Positions 7,964-15,667 of a DNA stretch of 39,430 nucleotides are shown here, one piece after another. The notes under the pieces are model-generated. The model ran no database searches and was not told where the DNA came from. It saw only the letters and a program-made list of their open reading frames with translations. Source of the stretch: Pantoea agglomerans NBRC 102470 (GTDB lineage: Bacteria; Pseudomonadota; Gammaproteobacteria; Enterobacterales; Enterobacteriaceae). Every line of letters starts with the position of its first letter. The first letter of the stretch is position 1. Location: contig NZ_BCZA01000016.1 in the NCBI RefSeq assembly GCF_001598475.1, positions 1 to 39,430 of the forward strand. The letters are read 5' to 3'. Position numbers and translations under genes: made by a program.

Positions 7964-8986
7964 CTAACTCTGGCTTTGCGGCTCACAGCCGCAGGATTCA
8001 CCGATTTCAAGGTAGTGTGGAAACTCCTTTAATTGCGCTTCGCTCTGTCCCTCTTTCAGCATATGAATCGCAGAGCGAGCCATCTCACGCAGTGGCTGGC
8101 GCACGGTCGTTAATGTCGGGACGTGAAACGACGAGTGATTGGTACCGTTAAAACAGACCAGCGCCACATCCTGCGGCACACGAATCTGATGTTCGGAAAA
8201 GGCGCGAAGCGCGCCAATCGCCTGACCTTCGTTGCTGGTAAACAGCGCACGAGGCACACGACCCCGGGCGATCATGGTTTGTGCCGCAGCGTATCCGCCC
8301 TGTGGGGTGTAGCTGGCGGGAAACATCAGCGATTCATCAATCGGCAGCCCGCGATCCTGCATGGCATCACGCCAGCCCTGAATACGATCCTGCGCGTTAA
8401 GCATATCGACCGGGCCGCTGATTATGCCGACCTGCTGATAACCATGACTCAACAGATGTGCCGTCACCTGCCAGGCGGCCTGACGCTCATTGACCCGCAG
8501 CATGTTAACGCCCGGCTGAGGCTCAACCCGTTCCAGCATGACCAGTGGCGTACCGCTGGCTTTAATCAGGTCAATGTAAGGATGGCGATCGACGCTGTTG
8601 TAAAAGAGTCCATCGACCTGCCGATTCAGCAGTCCCTGAATTAACTCCAGTTCGCGCTTGCGGTCATCACCTGCATCACCCAGCAGCATGACGTGGCCGT
8701 GATTCATCGACTCCTGCAACAACACGTGCGCCATTGAGGCCACAAAAGGATTGCCGATGTTGGGCACCACCAGTCCGAAGGTTTTGGTGTTGCCGGATGC
8801 CAGTGCGCGTGCTGCCGCATTTGGCCGGTAACCGGTGGCTTTAATCGCCTCCAGTACCCGCTGACGGGTCGCCTCGGCGACCGGACGAGGCCCGTTATTG
8901 ATGACATAACTGACAACTGCCACTGAGGTGCCTGCCGCTTTCGCAACTTCACTGCGGGTCACTTTTCCCGTTAACGACTTAGGCAC
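7964..8986 (-). CDS. LacI-family transcriptional regulator of the nucleoside unit
   Basis: A 340-residue LacI/GalR repressor. The N-terminal helix-turn-helix is TRSEVAKAAGTSVAVVSYVINN, with hinge helix PNAAARALASG, followed by a periplasmic-binding-protein-like effector domain (GLVVPNIGNPFVASM onwards). The start is placed at a GTG at 8986 because GGAGG lies eight bases upstream. An ATG at 9001 has no ribosome-binding site, and the U-tract of a terminator ends there. The gene lies between the transporter and the nucleoside hydrolase, so its effector is probably a nucleoside or derivative. Its likely operator is at 10726-10743. Confidence 0.92.
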   Translation of the reverse strand: MPKSLTGKVTRSEVAKAAGTSVAVVSYVINNGPRPVAEATRQRVLEAIKATGYRPNAAARALASGNTKTFGLVVPNIGNPFVASMAHVLLQESMNHGHVMLLGDAGDDRKRELELIQGLLNRQVDGLFYNSVDRHPYIDLIKASGTPLVMLERVEPQPGVNMLRVNERQAAWQVTAHLLSHGYQQVGIISGPVDMLNAQDRIQGWRDAMQDRGLPIDESLMFPASYTPQGGYAAAQTMIARGRVPRALFTSNEGQAIGALRAFSEHQIRVPQDVALVCFNGTNHSSFHVPTLTTVRQPLREMARSAIHMLKEGQSEAQLKEFPHYLEIGESCGCEPQSQS

Positions 8987-9001
8987 ATCACGTTCCTCCA
9001 T

Positions 9002-9029
9002 AAAAAAACAGGCCGCTTTACACGGCCTG
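9002..9029 (-). terminator. Rho-independent terminator between MFS and LacI genes
   Basis: Minus-strand CAGGCCG (9029-9023), a 7-nt loop, CGGCCTG (9015-9009), then seven T residues (9008-9002). The 7-bp GC-rich stem with T tract is a textbook terminator downstream of the transporter. It would attenuate transcription into the regulator and hydrolase. Confidence 0.85.
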
Positions 9030-9051
9030 CTGCTTTTCGCGCTATCCTGGC

Positions 9052-9092
9052 AGATGGCATCCTCAGGCAAAGCTAGATGGCATCTTCAGGCA
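9052..9092 (-). repeat. 18-bp near-perfect tandem duplication at MFS gene end
   Basis: AGATGGCATCYTCAGGCA occurs at 9052-9069 and 9075-9092 with one mismatch and a 23-bp period. The right copy encodes the last residues of the transporter (LPEDAI-stop). The left copy would encode LPEDAI again, after the stop. It looks like a local slippage duplication. Confidence 0.7.
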
Positions 9093-10461
9093 GATTGAGA
9101 TCCCGCCCTCGCGTTTCAGGCGCGACAAAGGTGGTAAAGAACCCAATTGCGGCCATCGCCGAGAAATAAACCGCAATCGGCCACCAGTGACCGGTATAAG
9201 AAAGCATAGCAGCGGCAATAAGTGGTGCGGTTCCGCCGGACAAAATGGAACCCAGTTCTTTAGCCACTGCCATTTTGGTGTAGCGATGATGAACGCCGAA
9301 CATCTCCACGCCCCATGCCGCCTGCACACCAAAAATACCCAGCGACGCCAGCGCCATACCGACCACGATAACCGGGATCACCAGCATCGGTTCACGCGTG
9401 TCGAGCAGCGTAAAGGCGGGCCAGGCGTAGAACATCAGTAACAGACAGAACACGCGATAAACCACCCGGCGACCAAAGCGGTCAGAGAGCCAGCCCGCTA
9501 AAGGAATGATCAGGAAACCCAGCAACGACGCGAGGAACACCGCAGTGGTTGGTACGGACTTGTCGACCATCAGCACCTTCGCGACGTAACCGACGATGAA
9601 GCCCTGCGCCAGATAGGAGGGGCCATTTTCGCCGATACGCAGGCCAACCATGGTCCAGAAGGCACGGGTACGCTGGAAGAAAGGCCGCTGATCCACCACC
9701 GGAGCGGCCAGCACGCCTGCGCGTTCCGCTTCCATCTCCGCTTTTCTGCGCTCAAACACCGGCGTTTCGCGCAGATGACGTCGAATCCACAAGGCAACCA
9801 GCGCAATCAGCGCACTGCTGAGGAACGGAATACGCCAGCCCCACTCCAGCAGGCTTTGCTGATCCATTTGTACCACCAGCAACCAGACCAGCGAAGCCAG
9901 CAGTGTGCCGCTGTTAGAACCCAGTGCGATCACGGAGGAGATCAGTCCGCGACGCTCTGTCGGCGCATATTCGCCCAGCATCACCGTGCCGCCCGATAAC
10001 TCCGCGCCAGCGCCGAAACCCTGCGTAAAGCGCAGCAGAACCAGACAGGCAGGAGCCCAGACGCCAATAGAGGCATAGCTCGGGATTAGGCCGATCAACG
10101 TCGTGGAAGCGCCCATCAGAATGATGGTGGAGATCATCACCACCTTTCGGCCTTTGCGGTCACCGAGCCAGCCGAAAAAGAGTGCGCCGATAGGCCGGGC
10201 AACAAAGCCGACTGACCAGGTAGCAAAGCTGGAGAGCAGTGCCATTGCAGGGGTTGATTCCGGAAAGAAGACGTCGCCGAAGATAATACCGGCCGCCAGG
10301 CCATAGAGCGCGAAATCCGCGTACTCCATTGCCGTTCCGAGCCAGCATGAGAAAGTGGCGCGCCAGAAATCTTTGCGGCCTGAAGGGGTATTAAACCGCT
10401 CATCGGCGGCTGAAGTGGATGACAGTGATGCCTGCTGATTAACGGAGTTGTGTGCCGTCAT
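9073..10461 (-). CDS. MFS transporter, metabolite:H+ symporter (MHS) subfamily
   Basis: A 462-residue inner-membrane protein with about 12 membrane segments. The loop 2-3 motif appears as GWLGDRKGRK and is repeated in the second half as GWLSDRFGRR. The pattern WLGTAMEYADFALYG near residue 40 and GFGAGAELSGGTVMLGEYAP are typical of the MHS group (ShiA, ProP, KgtP relatives). Its place upstream of a LacI regulator and a nucleoside hydrolase suggests nucleoside import, but this is inferred from context only. The 5' leader is about 250 nt if the promoter at 10722-10749 is used. Confidence 0.88.
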   Translation of the reverse strand: MTAHNSVNQQASLSSTSAADERFNTPSGRKDFWRATFSCWLGTAMEYADFALYGLAAGIIFGDVFFPESTPAMALLSSFATWSVGFVARPIGALFFGWLGDRKGRKVVMISTIILMGASTTLIGLIPSYASIGVWAPACLVLLRFTQGFGAGAELSGGTVMLGEYAPTERRGLISSVIALGSNSGTLLASLVWLLVVQMDQQSLLEWGWRIPFLSSALIALVALWIRRHLRETPVFERRKAEMEAERAGVLAAPVVDQRPFFQRTRAFWTMVGLRIGENGPSYLAQGFIVGYVAKVLMVDKSVPTTAVFLASLLGFLIIPLAGWLSDRFGRRVVYRVFCLLLMFYAWPAFTLLDTREPMLVIPVIVVGMALASLGIFGVQAAWGVEMFGVHHRYTKMAVAKELGSILSGGTAPLIAAAMLSYTGHWWPIAVYFSAMAAIGFFTTFVAPETRGRDLNLPEDAI

Positions 10462-10622
10462 AACCCTATCCCTGAATGAGTATGCAGATCGATAAACGCC
10501 CGTCCATGGGTCGATTCCCTGATAAAAGCGGAAATTCCCCGGTGACGACGTTCAGTTGACTAACCATGATGAAAGGTTAAAGGATTCCCTGGTGTTGGAA
10601 TCTTGTTCTTCGCCCCATTTCG

Positions 10623-10641
10623 CCGGTGTATTTTTCACCGG
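10623..10641. other. Hairpin in the MFS 5' leader
   Basis: CCGGTG (10623-10628) and CACCGG (10636-10641) are exact inverted repeats around a 7-nt AT-rich loop. It lies inside the long predicted leader of the transporter mRNA. It is not followed by a T tract, so it is not an obvious terminator. Function unknown. Confidence 0.4.
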
Positions 10642-10721
10642 TCGCTTAAACTGAGCGAATGTAACTTAACAATCGATGGGTCTACTGTGCATCGGGCACC
10701 GTGAGCAATCACTGGGGACCT

Positions 10722-10749
10722 AGTGTATCTACGCGCGTAGATAAATCAA
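10722..10749 (-). promoter_or_regulatory. Predicted promoter of the nucleoside operon
   Basis: On the minus strand a -35 TTGATT (10749-10744) and a -10 TACACT (10727-10722) are separated by 16 bp. The spacer is almost entirely occupied by the palindrome at 10726-10743. It would drive the MFS gene with a leader of about 250 nt. Confidence 0.6.
10726..10743. promoter_or_regulatory. 18-bp perfect palindrome, likely LacI-family operator
   Basis: TATCTACGCGCGTAGATA is a perfect palindrome with a central CG step, as in LacI/GalR operators. It sits between the predicted -35 and -10 of the MFS promoter, so repressor binding would exclude RNA polymerase. The likely ligand is the regulator at 7964-8986. 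Confidence 0.7.
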
Positions 10750-11041
10750 TAGATCCTGATGAAAATTATTAGTAAAACTTCACTATCACATCCCGTCATC
10801 ACGCATTTTTAGCGCAAATTCAGCCAGTTACCCGCAACACATCGCCTGAAAAAAATCACCATCGACTATAAGTTACCATTTTCTCTTATGATTAAGCGTT
10901 ATAAGACTGACTAAAATCCTTTCATCGGGCTCTGTTGTCGCACACGCCTGTGACCATGAGATGACACGGGTATTTATTCTGAAAAATCGCTGTAAGCGCA
11001 GACAATACGTTACCCTGACAAAAAGGGCGGACAGAGATGCT

Positions 11042-11596
11042 ATGAAAATTATCCTGATGCGACACGGTAAACCTGACCACCAGGCTGCGGGTCGCCAGAG
11101 CGTGCAGGCGCTGGCAGACTGGTGCGAAGCCTACGATCAGTCACAGGTCAGTGACGGGCCGCCGCCGCGCAGTATTGAGATTGCACGTCAGGCCGCGGTG
11201 ATTGTCTGTAGTCCCCTGCCCCGCGCACAATCCTCCCTGAGCCAGCTCGGTCTGCAGCCCCATGAGGTTGATGCCGTGTTCAGCGAAGTCGCCGTGCCAC
11301 TGCTGCGAACCGGCGCGGTGCAGTTGCCTACCCTGTGCTGGCTGGCCCTGTTGCGGTTATTGTGGTTCTGCGGGTATGCGGGTGAAGCGGAGTCGCTGCA
11401 ACATGCGCGCAGCCGCGCCTCCGCGGCGGCAGAGAAGCTGATCGATCACTCACGGCATGGCACGGTGCTGCTGCTGGGCCACGGCATCATGAATAAGATG
11501 ATTGCGCGCGAATTACGTAAACGCGGCTGGCAGGCGGAGAAGCACGCCAGCAGCCGCCACTGGAGTTCCGCGATCTATCATCGTCCGTTTATCTGA
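11042..11596 (+). CDS. Histidine phosphatase family protein
   Basis: A 184-residue member of the phosphoglycerate-mutase-like branch 1 superfamily. The phosphohistidine motif RHG is at MKIILMRHGKP near residue 8, a second Arg is in CSPLPRAQSS, and the late catalytic His is in LLGHGIMNK. The domain is short, as in the SixA/CobC/Ais group. Substrate cannot be predicted. The ATG at 11042 is chosen because the motif starts only a few residues later; an upstream in-frame start at 10961 adds a basic tail without similarity. The 3' end overlaps the convergent beta-propeller gene by 19 bp. Confidence 0.85.
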   Translation: MKIILMRHGKPDHQAAGRQSVQALADWCEAYDQSQVSDGPPPRSIEIARQAAVIVCSPLPRAQSSLSQLGLQPHEVDAVFSEVAVPLLRTGAVQLPTLCWLALLRLLWFCGYAGEAESLQHARSRASAAAEKLIDHSRHGTVLLLGHGIMNKMIARELRKRGWQAEKHASSRHWSSAIYHRPFI

Positions 11597-12543
11597 CCGA
11601 TCGGAAAATAACCCAGCACCTCACAGCCCGTTCCAACACGCGGCGTGGCAATCACTTTACGCTGCGCCAGATCGATCACGCTCAGCGTGCCATCATCCTG
11701 ATTGGCAATCAGCAGCTGTTGCCTGTCTGGCGTAAAACAGCCGTCCATCGGCATGTTACCTACCCGGATGTCGCCCAGCGGATTCAGCAGATCGTCAAAC
11801 AGCGTCACCAGCGGTTCCTGATCCCCTATCGCCACCAGCTGCTCGCCATCGGCGCTGAAGCGTACCACCTGACAGGGCCGCTCATGACCCGGCAGCGTCA
11901 GGCGCTGGCGAATGCGGTGGCTTTGCCGATCAATCACATAGAGCAACGGTGCATCAGCGGCGCTGGCGACCAGATAGGGGTGTTTCGGAGAGGCAGCGAT
12001 GCCCGCAATCGGCCCGGGCAGCAGGATGGTGTCGATGACCCGCCCCTCTGCTTCACAGAGATCCACCACGGTGATGGTCGCATCCTCTTCGTTATCGGTG
12101 AACAGCTTGCGGCCGCTGGGTGACAGCGTCAGGCGATGCGCGTTGTGAGAAGGAACTGGAATGATTTTTTCCACTTTGTCGCTCTGCGGATCGATCACCG
12201 CCACTGCGGCACTCTGCTCACAGCAGAGATAGACTTTGCCATCGCGGCCCAGCTGCCCGCTGTGGGGTGCCCGCAGCGGCGACAGATCGATAAAGCCGCT
12301 GATCTCCCGACGCTGTAAATCGATAATCGCCACTTTGTGACCCGGATGCGGGTTATTACCATGAACGCCGTCGCCAAAAATGGGTACATAGGCTTTACCC
12401 CAGGGGGCCAGCATCAGGAGTTCATGCGGCCGCGGTGGAAAAGCGTTCAGTTCCCGCTCGACCGCGAAGGTTTCCGGATTAAGAAACAGGACGCGATTGC
12501 CCTGCTTATCAACCGCCAGTAACCCGTAAGATTCACTCTGCAT
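11578..12543 (-). CDS. YncE/YVTN-type seven-bladed beta-propeller protein
   Basis: A 321-residue repeat protein without signal peptide or membrane helix, so probably cytosolic. Blade-like repeats recur about every 40-45 residues, for example KVAIIDLQRREI, AVAVIDPQSDKVEKII, ATITVVDLCEAEGRVIDTI, LLYVIDRQSHRIRQRL and TLSVIDLAQRKVIATPRVG. These are the YVTN/surface-layer-like propeller pattern seen in E. coli YncE, which by contrast is periplasmic. No catalytic motif is visible. The start is supported by AGGAG nine bases upstream. Role unknown; perhaps a binding scaffold or quinoprotein-like fold without cofactor. Confidence 0.8.
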   Translation of the reverse strand: MQSESYGLLAVDKQGNRVLFLNPETFAVERELNAFPPRPHELLMLAPWGKAYVPIFGDGVHGNNPHPGHKVAIIDLQRREISGFIDLSPLRAPHSGQLGRDGKVYLCCEQSAAVAVIDPQSDKVEKIIPVPSHNAHRLTLSPSGRKLFTDNEEDATITVVDLCEAEGRVIDTILLPGPIAGIAASPKHPYLVASAADAPLLYVIDRQSHRIRQRLTLPGHERPCQVVRFSADGEQLVAIGDQEPLVTLFDDLLNPLGDIRVGNMPMDGCFTPDRQQLLIANQDDGTLSVIDLAQRKVIATPRVGTGCEVLGYFPIGQINGR

Positions 12544-13046
12544 GCGCGCTCCTTTCTCAGTAAGTTCTTCTTAAGCGTAGACAATCCTCTTCAGGCTGTC
12601 TGATTCCGCGGATTGATGAGCCGGGCTTACACCACCAGTTAAGTACAATAGCCACTGTTCCTGTGGCCCGGGCCGCAGGATAATGCGCAGGTTAAGAATA
12701 ATATTCAGATATTCCTTAAGTGCGTTTATTCCCGCATTTAAATAATGATTAACAGTGACGACATTATTATTTTCATAACGTGACCGGATTATTTCCGTAT
12801 TATCCTAAAGTCAAAAAAAGACATAGCTAATGTGTAAATAATGTTTTATTAAAAAGGTGCAGTGCAATTAAACAGCCGTGAGGAAACTATCGCGCGCTCC
12901 AGCACTGCGTCGCCACCAGGGAAAACTATTCATTAATTCCCGCACTCATCGGGATTGCAGTCAGTATGTAATTCCGGCCGTTCCCGCCGCTGGCGGAACG
13001 GGCAGAGCCTGCACTATGACGGGAAAATAAAAATAACAGGTGTACC
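12544..13046. other. 500-bp intergenic region, AT-rich centre
   Basis: The divergent gap between the propeller gene and the glycosyltransferase has no plausible coding frame. The central part (about 12690-12870) is clearly AT-rich compared with flanking genes. A bulged GC hairpin (CCGTTC-CGCC / GGCG-GAACGG, 12978-13001) lies in the putative leader of the glycosyltransferase. I see no clear sigma-70 promoter pair. Confidence 0.5.
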
Positions 13047-14060
13047 ATGACTTCACATCGCCAACGTCCAGCGCATAAAATCTGGCGTAACTGGAAAAGA
13101 ATATCGTTCAGTAGCCAGATGTTATGGAATAGAAAACAGCAGAAACTCTGTCAGGCTCCGGAATATGATCCGGGTCAGGAGGATAATGTTGTATTGATCG
13201 CGCAGCAGAAAGATCTGCCGGAGATTCCAAAAATCGTCTGGATGGTCTGGCATAACGATCACCTGCCTGCCTCAATGGCGCTGAATATCAGTAAAATCCG
13301 GCGGGACAACCCCGACCACCAGGTTTATCTGATTACGCAGCGCACCCTGTCGCAGTGGCTGCCCGATCTCAACTTTATCTCTTCCGATCTGACGCTGGCA
13401 CATAAAAGTGAAATCATCCGGCTTGAGCTGATTCACCGTTATGGCGGCATCGGCATCGATTGCAGCACATTGCTGTTTGAGAATCTCGCCTGGGTGCATC
13501 GCGTTCACGAAGCGCGATCAATGGATCTCATTGGTTACTATAACGAGCAATCAACGCTGAACCTGCTTGCGCCGATCACCGAGAGCTGGTTTCTTGCTGC
13601 CGCCCCGCAAAATCCGTTTATCCGCGAATGGCTGAAACAGCTGGCACCGGTTAAAAACGTCGGTATCCGCAACTATTTCCATGAGCTGAAGAAGCGTGAT
13701 GATTTTCCGCTGATTGTGCAGAATATGGAGAATCCGTCTCGTCAGCTCCTGTCGCTGGCGCAGCAGATTGCGATGCGGGAATACCGGCGGGCGAATCTCT
13801 ATCTGCGTAAAAGTGAAGCCAGCGCCTGGTTCTATCAGCGCCTGCACGCCGACAGCAGCAGCGCCTTTGCGCAGTCAGTGATGTTTCAGCAGCGGCCACA
13901 GACGCCGCCACCCATTATAAAATTAACCGGCAACGAGCGGCTGCATCTCGACTTCAATCTGCGGCTTGGTTTATATAACCGCAGCAGCCTGATTGGCGAG
14001 ATGATGCACACCACGCCACCTGCGCTGGCATTGCCTTCAACGGTCAAAGCGCGCGCGTAG
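13047..14060 (+). CDS. Capsular-polysaccharide-type glycosyltransferase
   Basis: A 337-residue cytosolic GT-A fold protein resembling the Caps_synth / GT32 sugar-transferase group. The N-terminal strand IPKIVWMVWHNDHLPASM is the family hallmark. The region SEIIRLELIHRYGGIGIDCST (around residues 118-140) aligns with the metal-binding loop YGGxxxDxDx; here D138 is followed by C-S-T instead of a second Asp, as in Caps_synth relatives that have D-A-T. It stands alone, with no other polysaccharide genes nearby. The acceptor is unknown. The 3' end overlaps the convergent LysR gene by 24 bp. Confidence 0.8.
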   Translation: MTSHRQRPAHKIWRNWKRISFSSQMLWNRKQQKLCQAPEYDPGQEDNVVLIAQQKDLPEIPKIVWMVWHNDHLPASMALNISKIRRDNPDHQVYLITQRTLSQWLPDLNFISSDLTLAHKSEIIRLELIHRYGGIGIDCSTLLFENLAWVHRVHEARSMDLIGYYNEQSTLNLLAPITESWFLAAAPQNPFIREWLKQLAPVKNVGIRNYFHELKKRDDFPLIVQNMENPSRQLLSLAQQIAMREYRRANLYLRKSEASAWFYQRLHADSSSAFAQSVMFQQRPQTPPPIIKLTGNERLHLDFNLRLGLYNRSSLIGEMMHTTPPALALPSTVKARA

Positions 14061-14954
14061 CCAGTGTGTAAACGTGGTGACCGCGCGGGGCACCTGCGCC
14101 GCCCAGGGTCGTACGATCCACAGGCGGGCGGCAAAGGCCTCAACCGGCTGCCACGCAGGCAACACCTGCTGCAATGACCCTGCTGCCAGCGCCTCCCGGG
14201 CGCTGAAATCGGGCAGCATAGCGATCCCTAACCCCTGCAGGGCCGCATCGCGTATCGACTCGCTGTTGTTAGTGGCAAAGCTGCCCTGGATCCGTATCTG
14301 GACCTGCTCGTTATCCGCGGAGGTGGTAAACCGCCAGCGCGGTGATTCGACGCCGCGTGGATAGTAAAGGCAGTTATGCTGCGCCAGATCCTGCGGCGTA
14401 CGCGGTATCCCCTGTTCGTTGAGATAGGCGGGTGATGCCACCAGTAATGTCCGCGTGTCACAGAGCGGCAGTGCCACGTGGGTTTCCGGCAGGGTGTCGC
14501 TGTGTCGAATGGCCAGATCAAATCCCTCGCTGCTCAGCGACACAATGCGGTCAGTCACATCCAGCTGCAGACGCACCTGCGGATAATCACGCAGAAACTC
14601 ACCGATAATCGGCACCAGTTGCTGACGGGCAAACGCCACCGGTGCGGTAATGCGCACCAGGCCACGCACCGGCCCGGCGGTGTCCCGCACGCTGAAAAAA
14701 CTCTGTTCAATGCGGGCAAAAGGCTCGCGTAGCTCCTCCACCAGCTTCTCACCGGCAGAGGTCAGCCGCACGCTGCGCGTAGTGCGTTGTACCAGCAACA
14801 CACCGGCCATCTCCTCCAGCTCTTTAATTTTCTGACTCATCGCCGCCTTGCTGACGTCGAGCCGCTCTGCCGCGCGGGTAAAACTGCCCTGCTCTGCCAG
14901 TACGGTCAGCCAGTGCAGATGATCCCAAAGCGTATCCGTTTTCATCTCTTTCAT
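14037..14954 (-). CDS. LysR-family transcriptional regulator
   Basis: A 305-residue LTTR. The N-terminal winged helix (LTVLAEQGSFTRAAERLDVSKAAMSQKIKELE) is followed by a hinge and a substrate-binding domain. The CrgA/DsdC-like C-terminal half includes RHSDTLPETHVALPL and a GIAMLPDFSA loop. It is divergent from a tautomerase gene, and a near-perfect palindrome lies four bases from its start. It therefore probably controls both itself and the tautomerase. Starts at 14957 (GTG), 14954 (ATG) and 14942 (ATG) are all possible, and none has a clean Shine-Dalgarno sequence. Confidence 0.92.
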   Translation of the reverse strand: MKEMKTDTLWDHLHWLTVLAEQGSFTRAAERLDVSKAAMSQKIKELEEMAGVLLVQRTTRSVRLTSAGEKLVEELREPFARIEQSFFSVRDTAGPVRGLVRITAPVAFARQQLVPIIGEFLRDYPQVRLQLDVTDRIVSLSSEGFDLAIRHSDTLPETHVALPLCDTRTLLVASPAYLNEQGIPRTPQDLAQHNCLYYPRGVESPRWRFTTSADNEQVQIRIQGSFATNNSESIRDAALQGLGIAMLPDFSAREALAAGSLQQVLPAWQPVEAFAARLWIVRPWAAQVPRAVTTFTHWLRARFDR

Positions 14955-14958
14955 CACG

Positions 14959-14980
14959 ATTGTTCACTATAGTGAATAAT
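14959..14980. promoter_or_regulatory. LysR operator palindrome
   Basis: A 22-bp palindrome with the inner core TTCACTATAGTGAA perfect and only one base mismatched per outer arm. It contains a T-N11-A arrangement as LTTR boxes do. It is adjacent to the LysR start and upstream of the tautomerase gene. Confidence 0.75.
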
Positions 14981-15056
14981 CATTTCAGGCTACGCGCTTT
15001 TTCCCGCCGGATAAAGGGGTCACCATAGGGTTCTTAATCACCGGGAGGAGTTCGCT

Positions 15057-15446
15057 ATGCCACTGCTGCAATTTGATGTTATCCAGGGTCGTTCAGAATC
15101 AGAGCTTCGTACACTGCTGGATGCGGCACACCGCGCCGTGCTCACGGCCTTTAAGGTGCCGGAACGCGATCGCTACCAGATTGTTCAGGAAAACAAGCGC
15201 TATCAGATGGTGTTCCAGGATACCGGACTGGGATTCAGCCGGAGCGATAATCTGGTGATGGTGCGGGTCTATACCAGCCCACGCAGCAGTGAACAGAAAC
15301 AGCTGTTCATGGCCGAGCTGGCGCGTGAGCTGCGTGAGCATTGTGGTGTGCAGGGCAACGATTTAATGATCAGCTTTATCACCAACGACAAAGGTGACTG
15401 GAGTTTTGCCGACGGCGAAGCACAATATCTCACCGGCAAACTCTGA
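15057..15446 (+). CDS. Tautomerase superfamily protein
   Basis: A 129-residue single-domain protein of the tautomerase/MIF superfamily (Tautomerase_2-like). The mature N-terminal Pro after Met (MPLLQFDVIQGRS) is the general base of this superfamily. The central part (VPERDRYQIVQENKRYQM, then GFSRSDNLVMVRVYTSP) is typical of the group annotated next to LysR regulators. The substrate is unknown; such enzymes often isomerise small enols or dehalogenate small acids. A strong GGGAGGAG lies just upstream of the ATG. Regulation by the divergent LysR is likely. Confidence 0.88.
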   Translation: MPLLQFDVIQGRSESELRTLLDAAHRAVLTAFKVPERDRYQIVQENKRYQMVFQDTGLGFSRSDNLVMVRVYTSPRSSEQKQLFMAELARELREHCGVQGNDLMISFITNDKGDWSFADGEAQYLTGKL

Positions 15447-15470
15447 AAATCGCCCTGACTTCTGCTCTGC

Positions 15471-15495
15471 TGACGGTGCGCGCCAGCCACCGTCA
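15471..15495 (+). terminator. Hairpin after tautomerase gene
   Basis: TGACGGTG (15471-15478) pairs with CACCGTCA (15488-15495) around a 9-nt loop. No T tract follows, so this is a 3' hairpin or weak terminator. Confidence 0.4.
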
Positions 15496-15667
15496 TGCCT
15501 GATAACCTCACTTCTGAAATGACAATAAACCAATCTGCTCTTCACCGCACAAATCGGGCCGGATATGTTGCAGCCGGATTACAGCCAATATAGATTGTCG
15601 AAAAACCATCCCCCGAAGGTGGCCGGTTGCGTGAAGCCTCGCGTAGCCCTGAAGAGAGGATTTGCCG

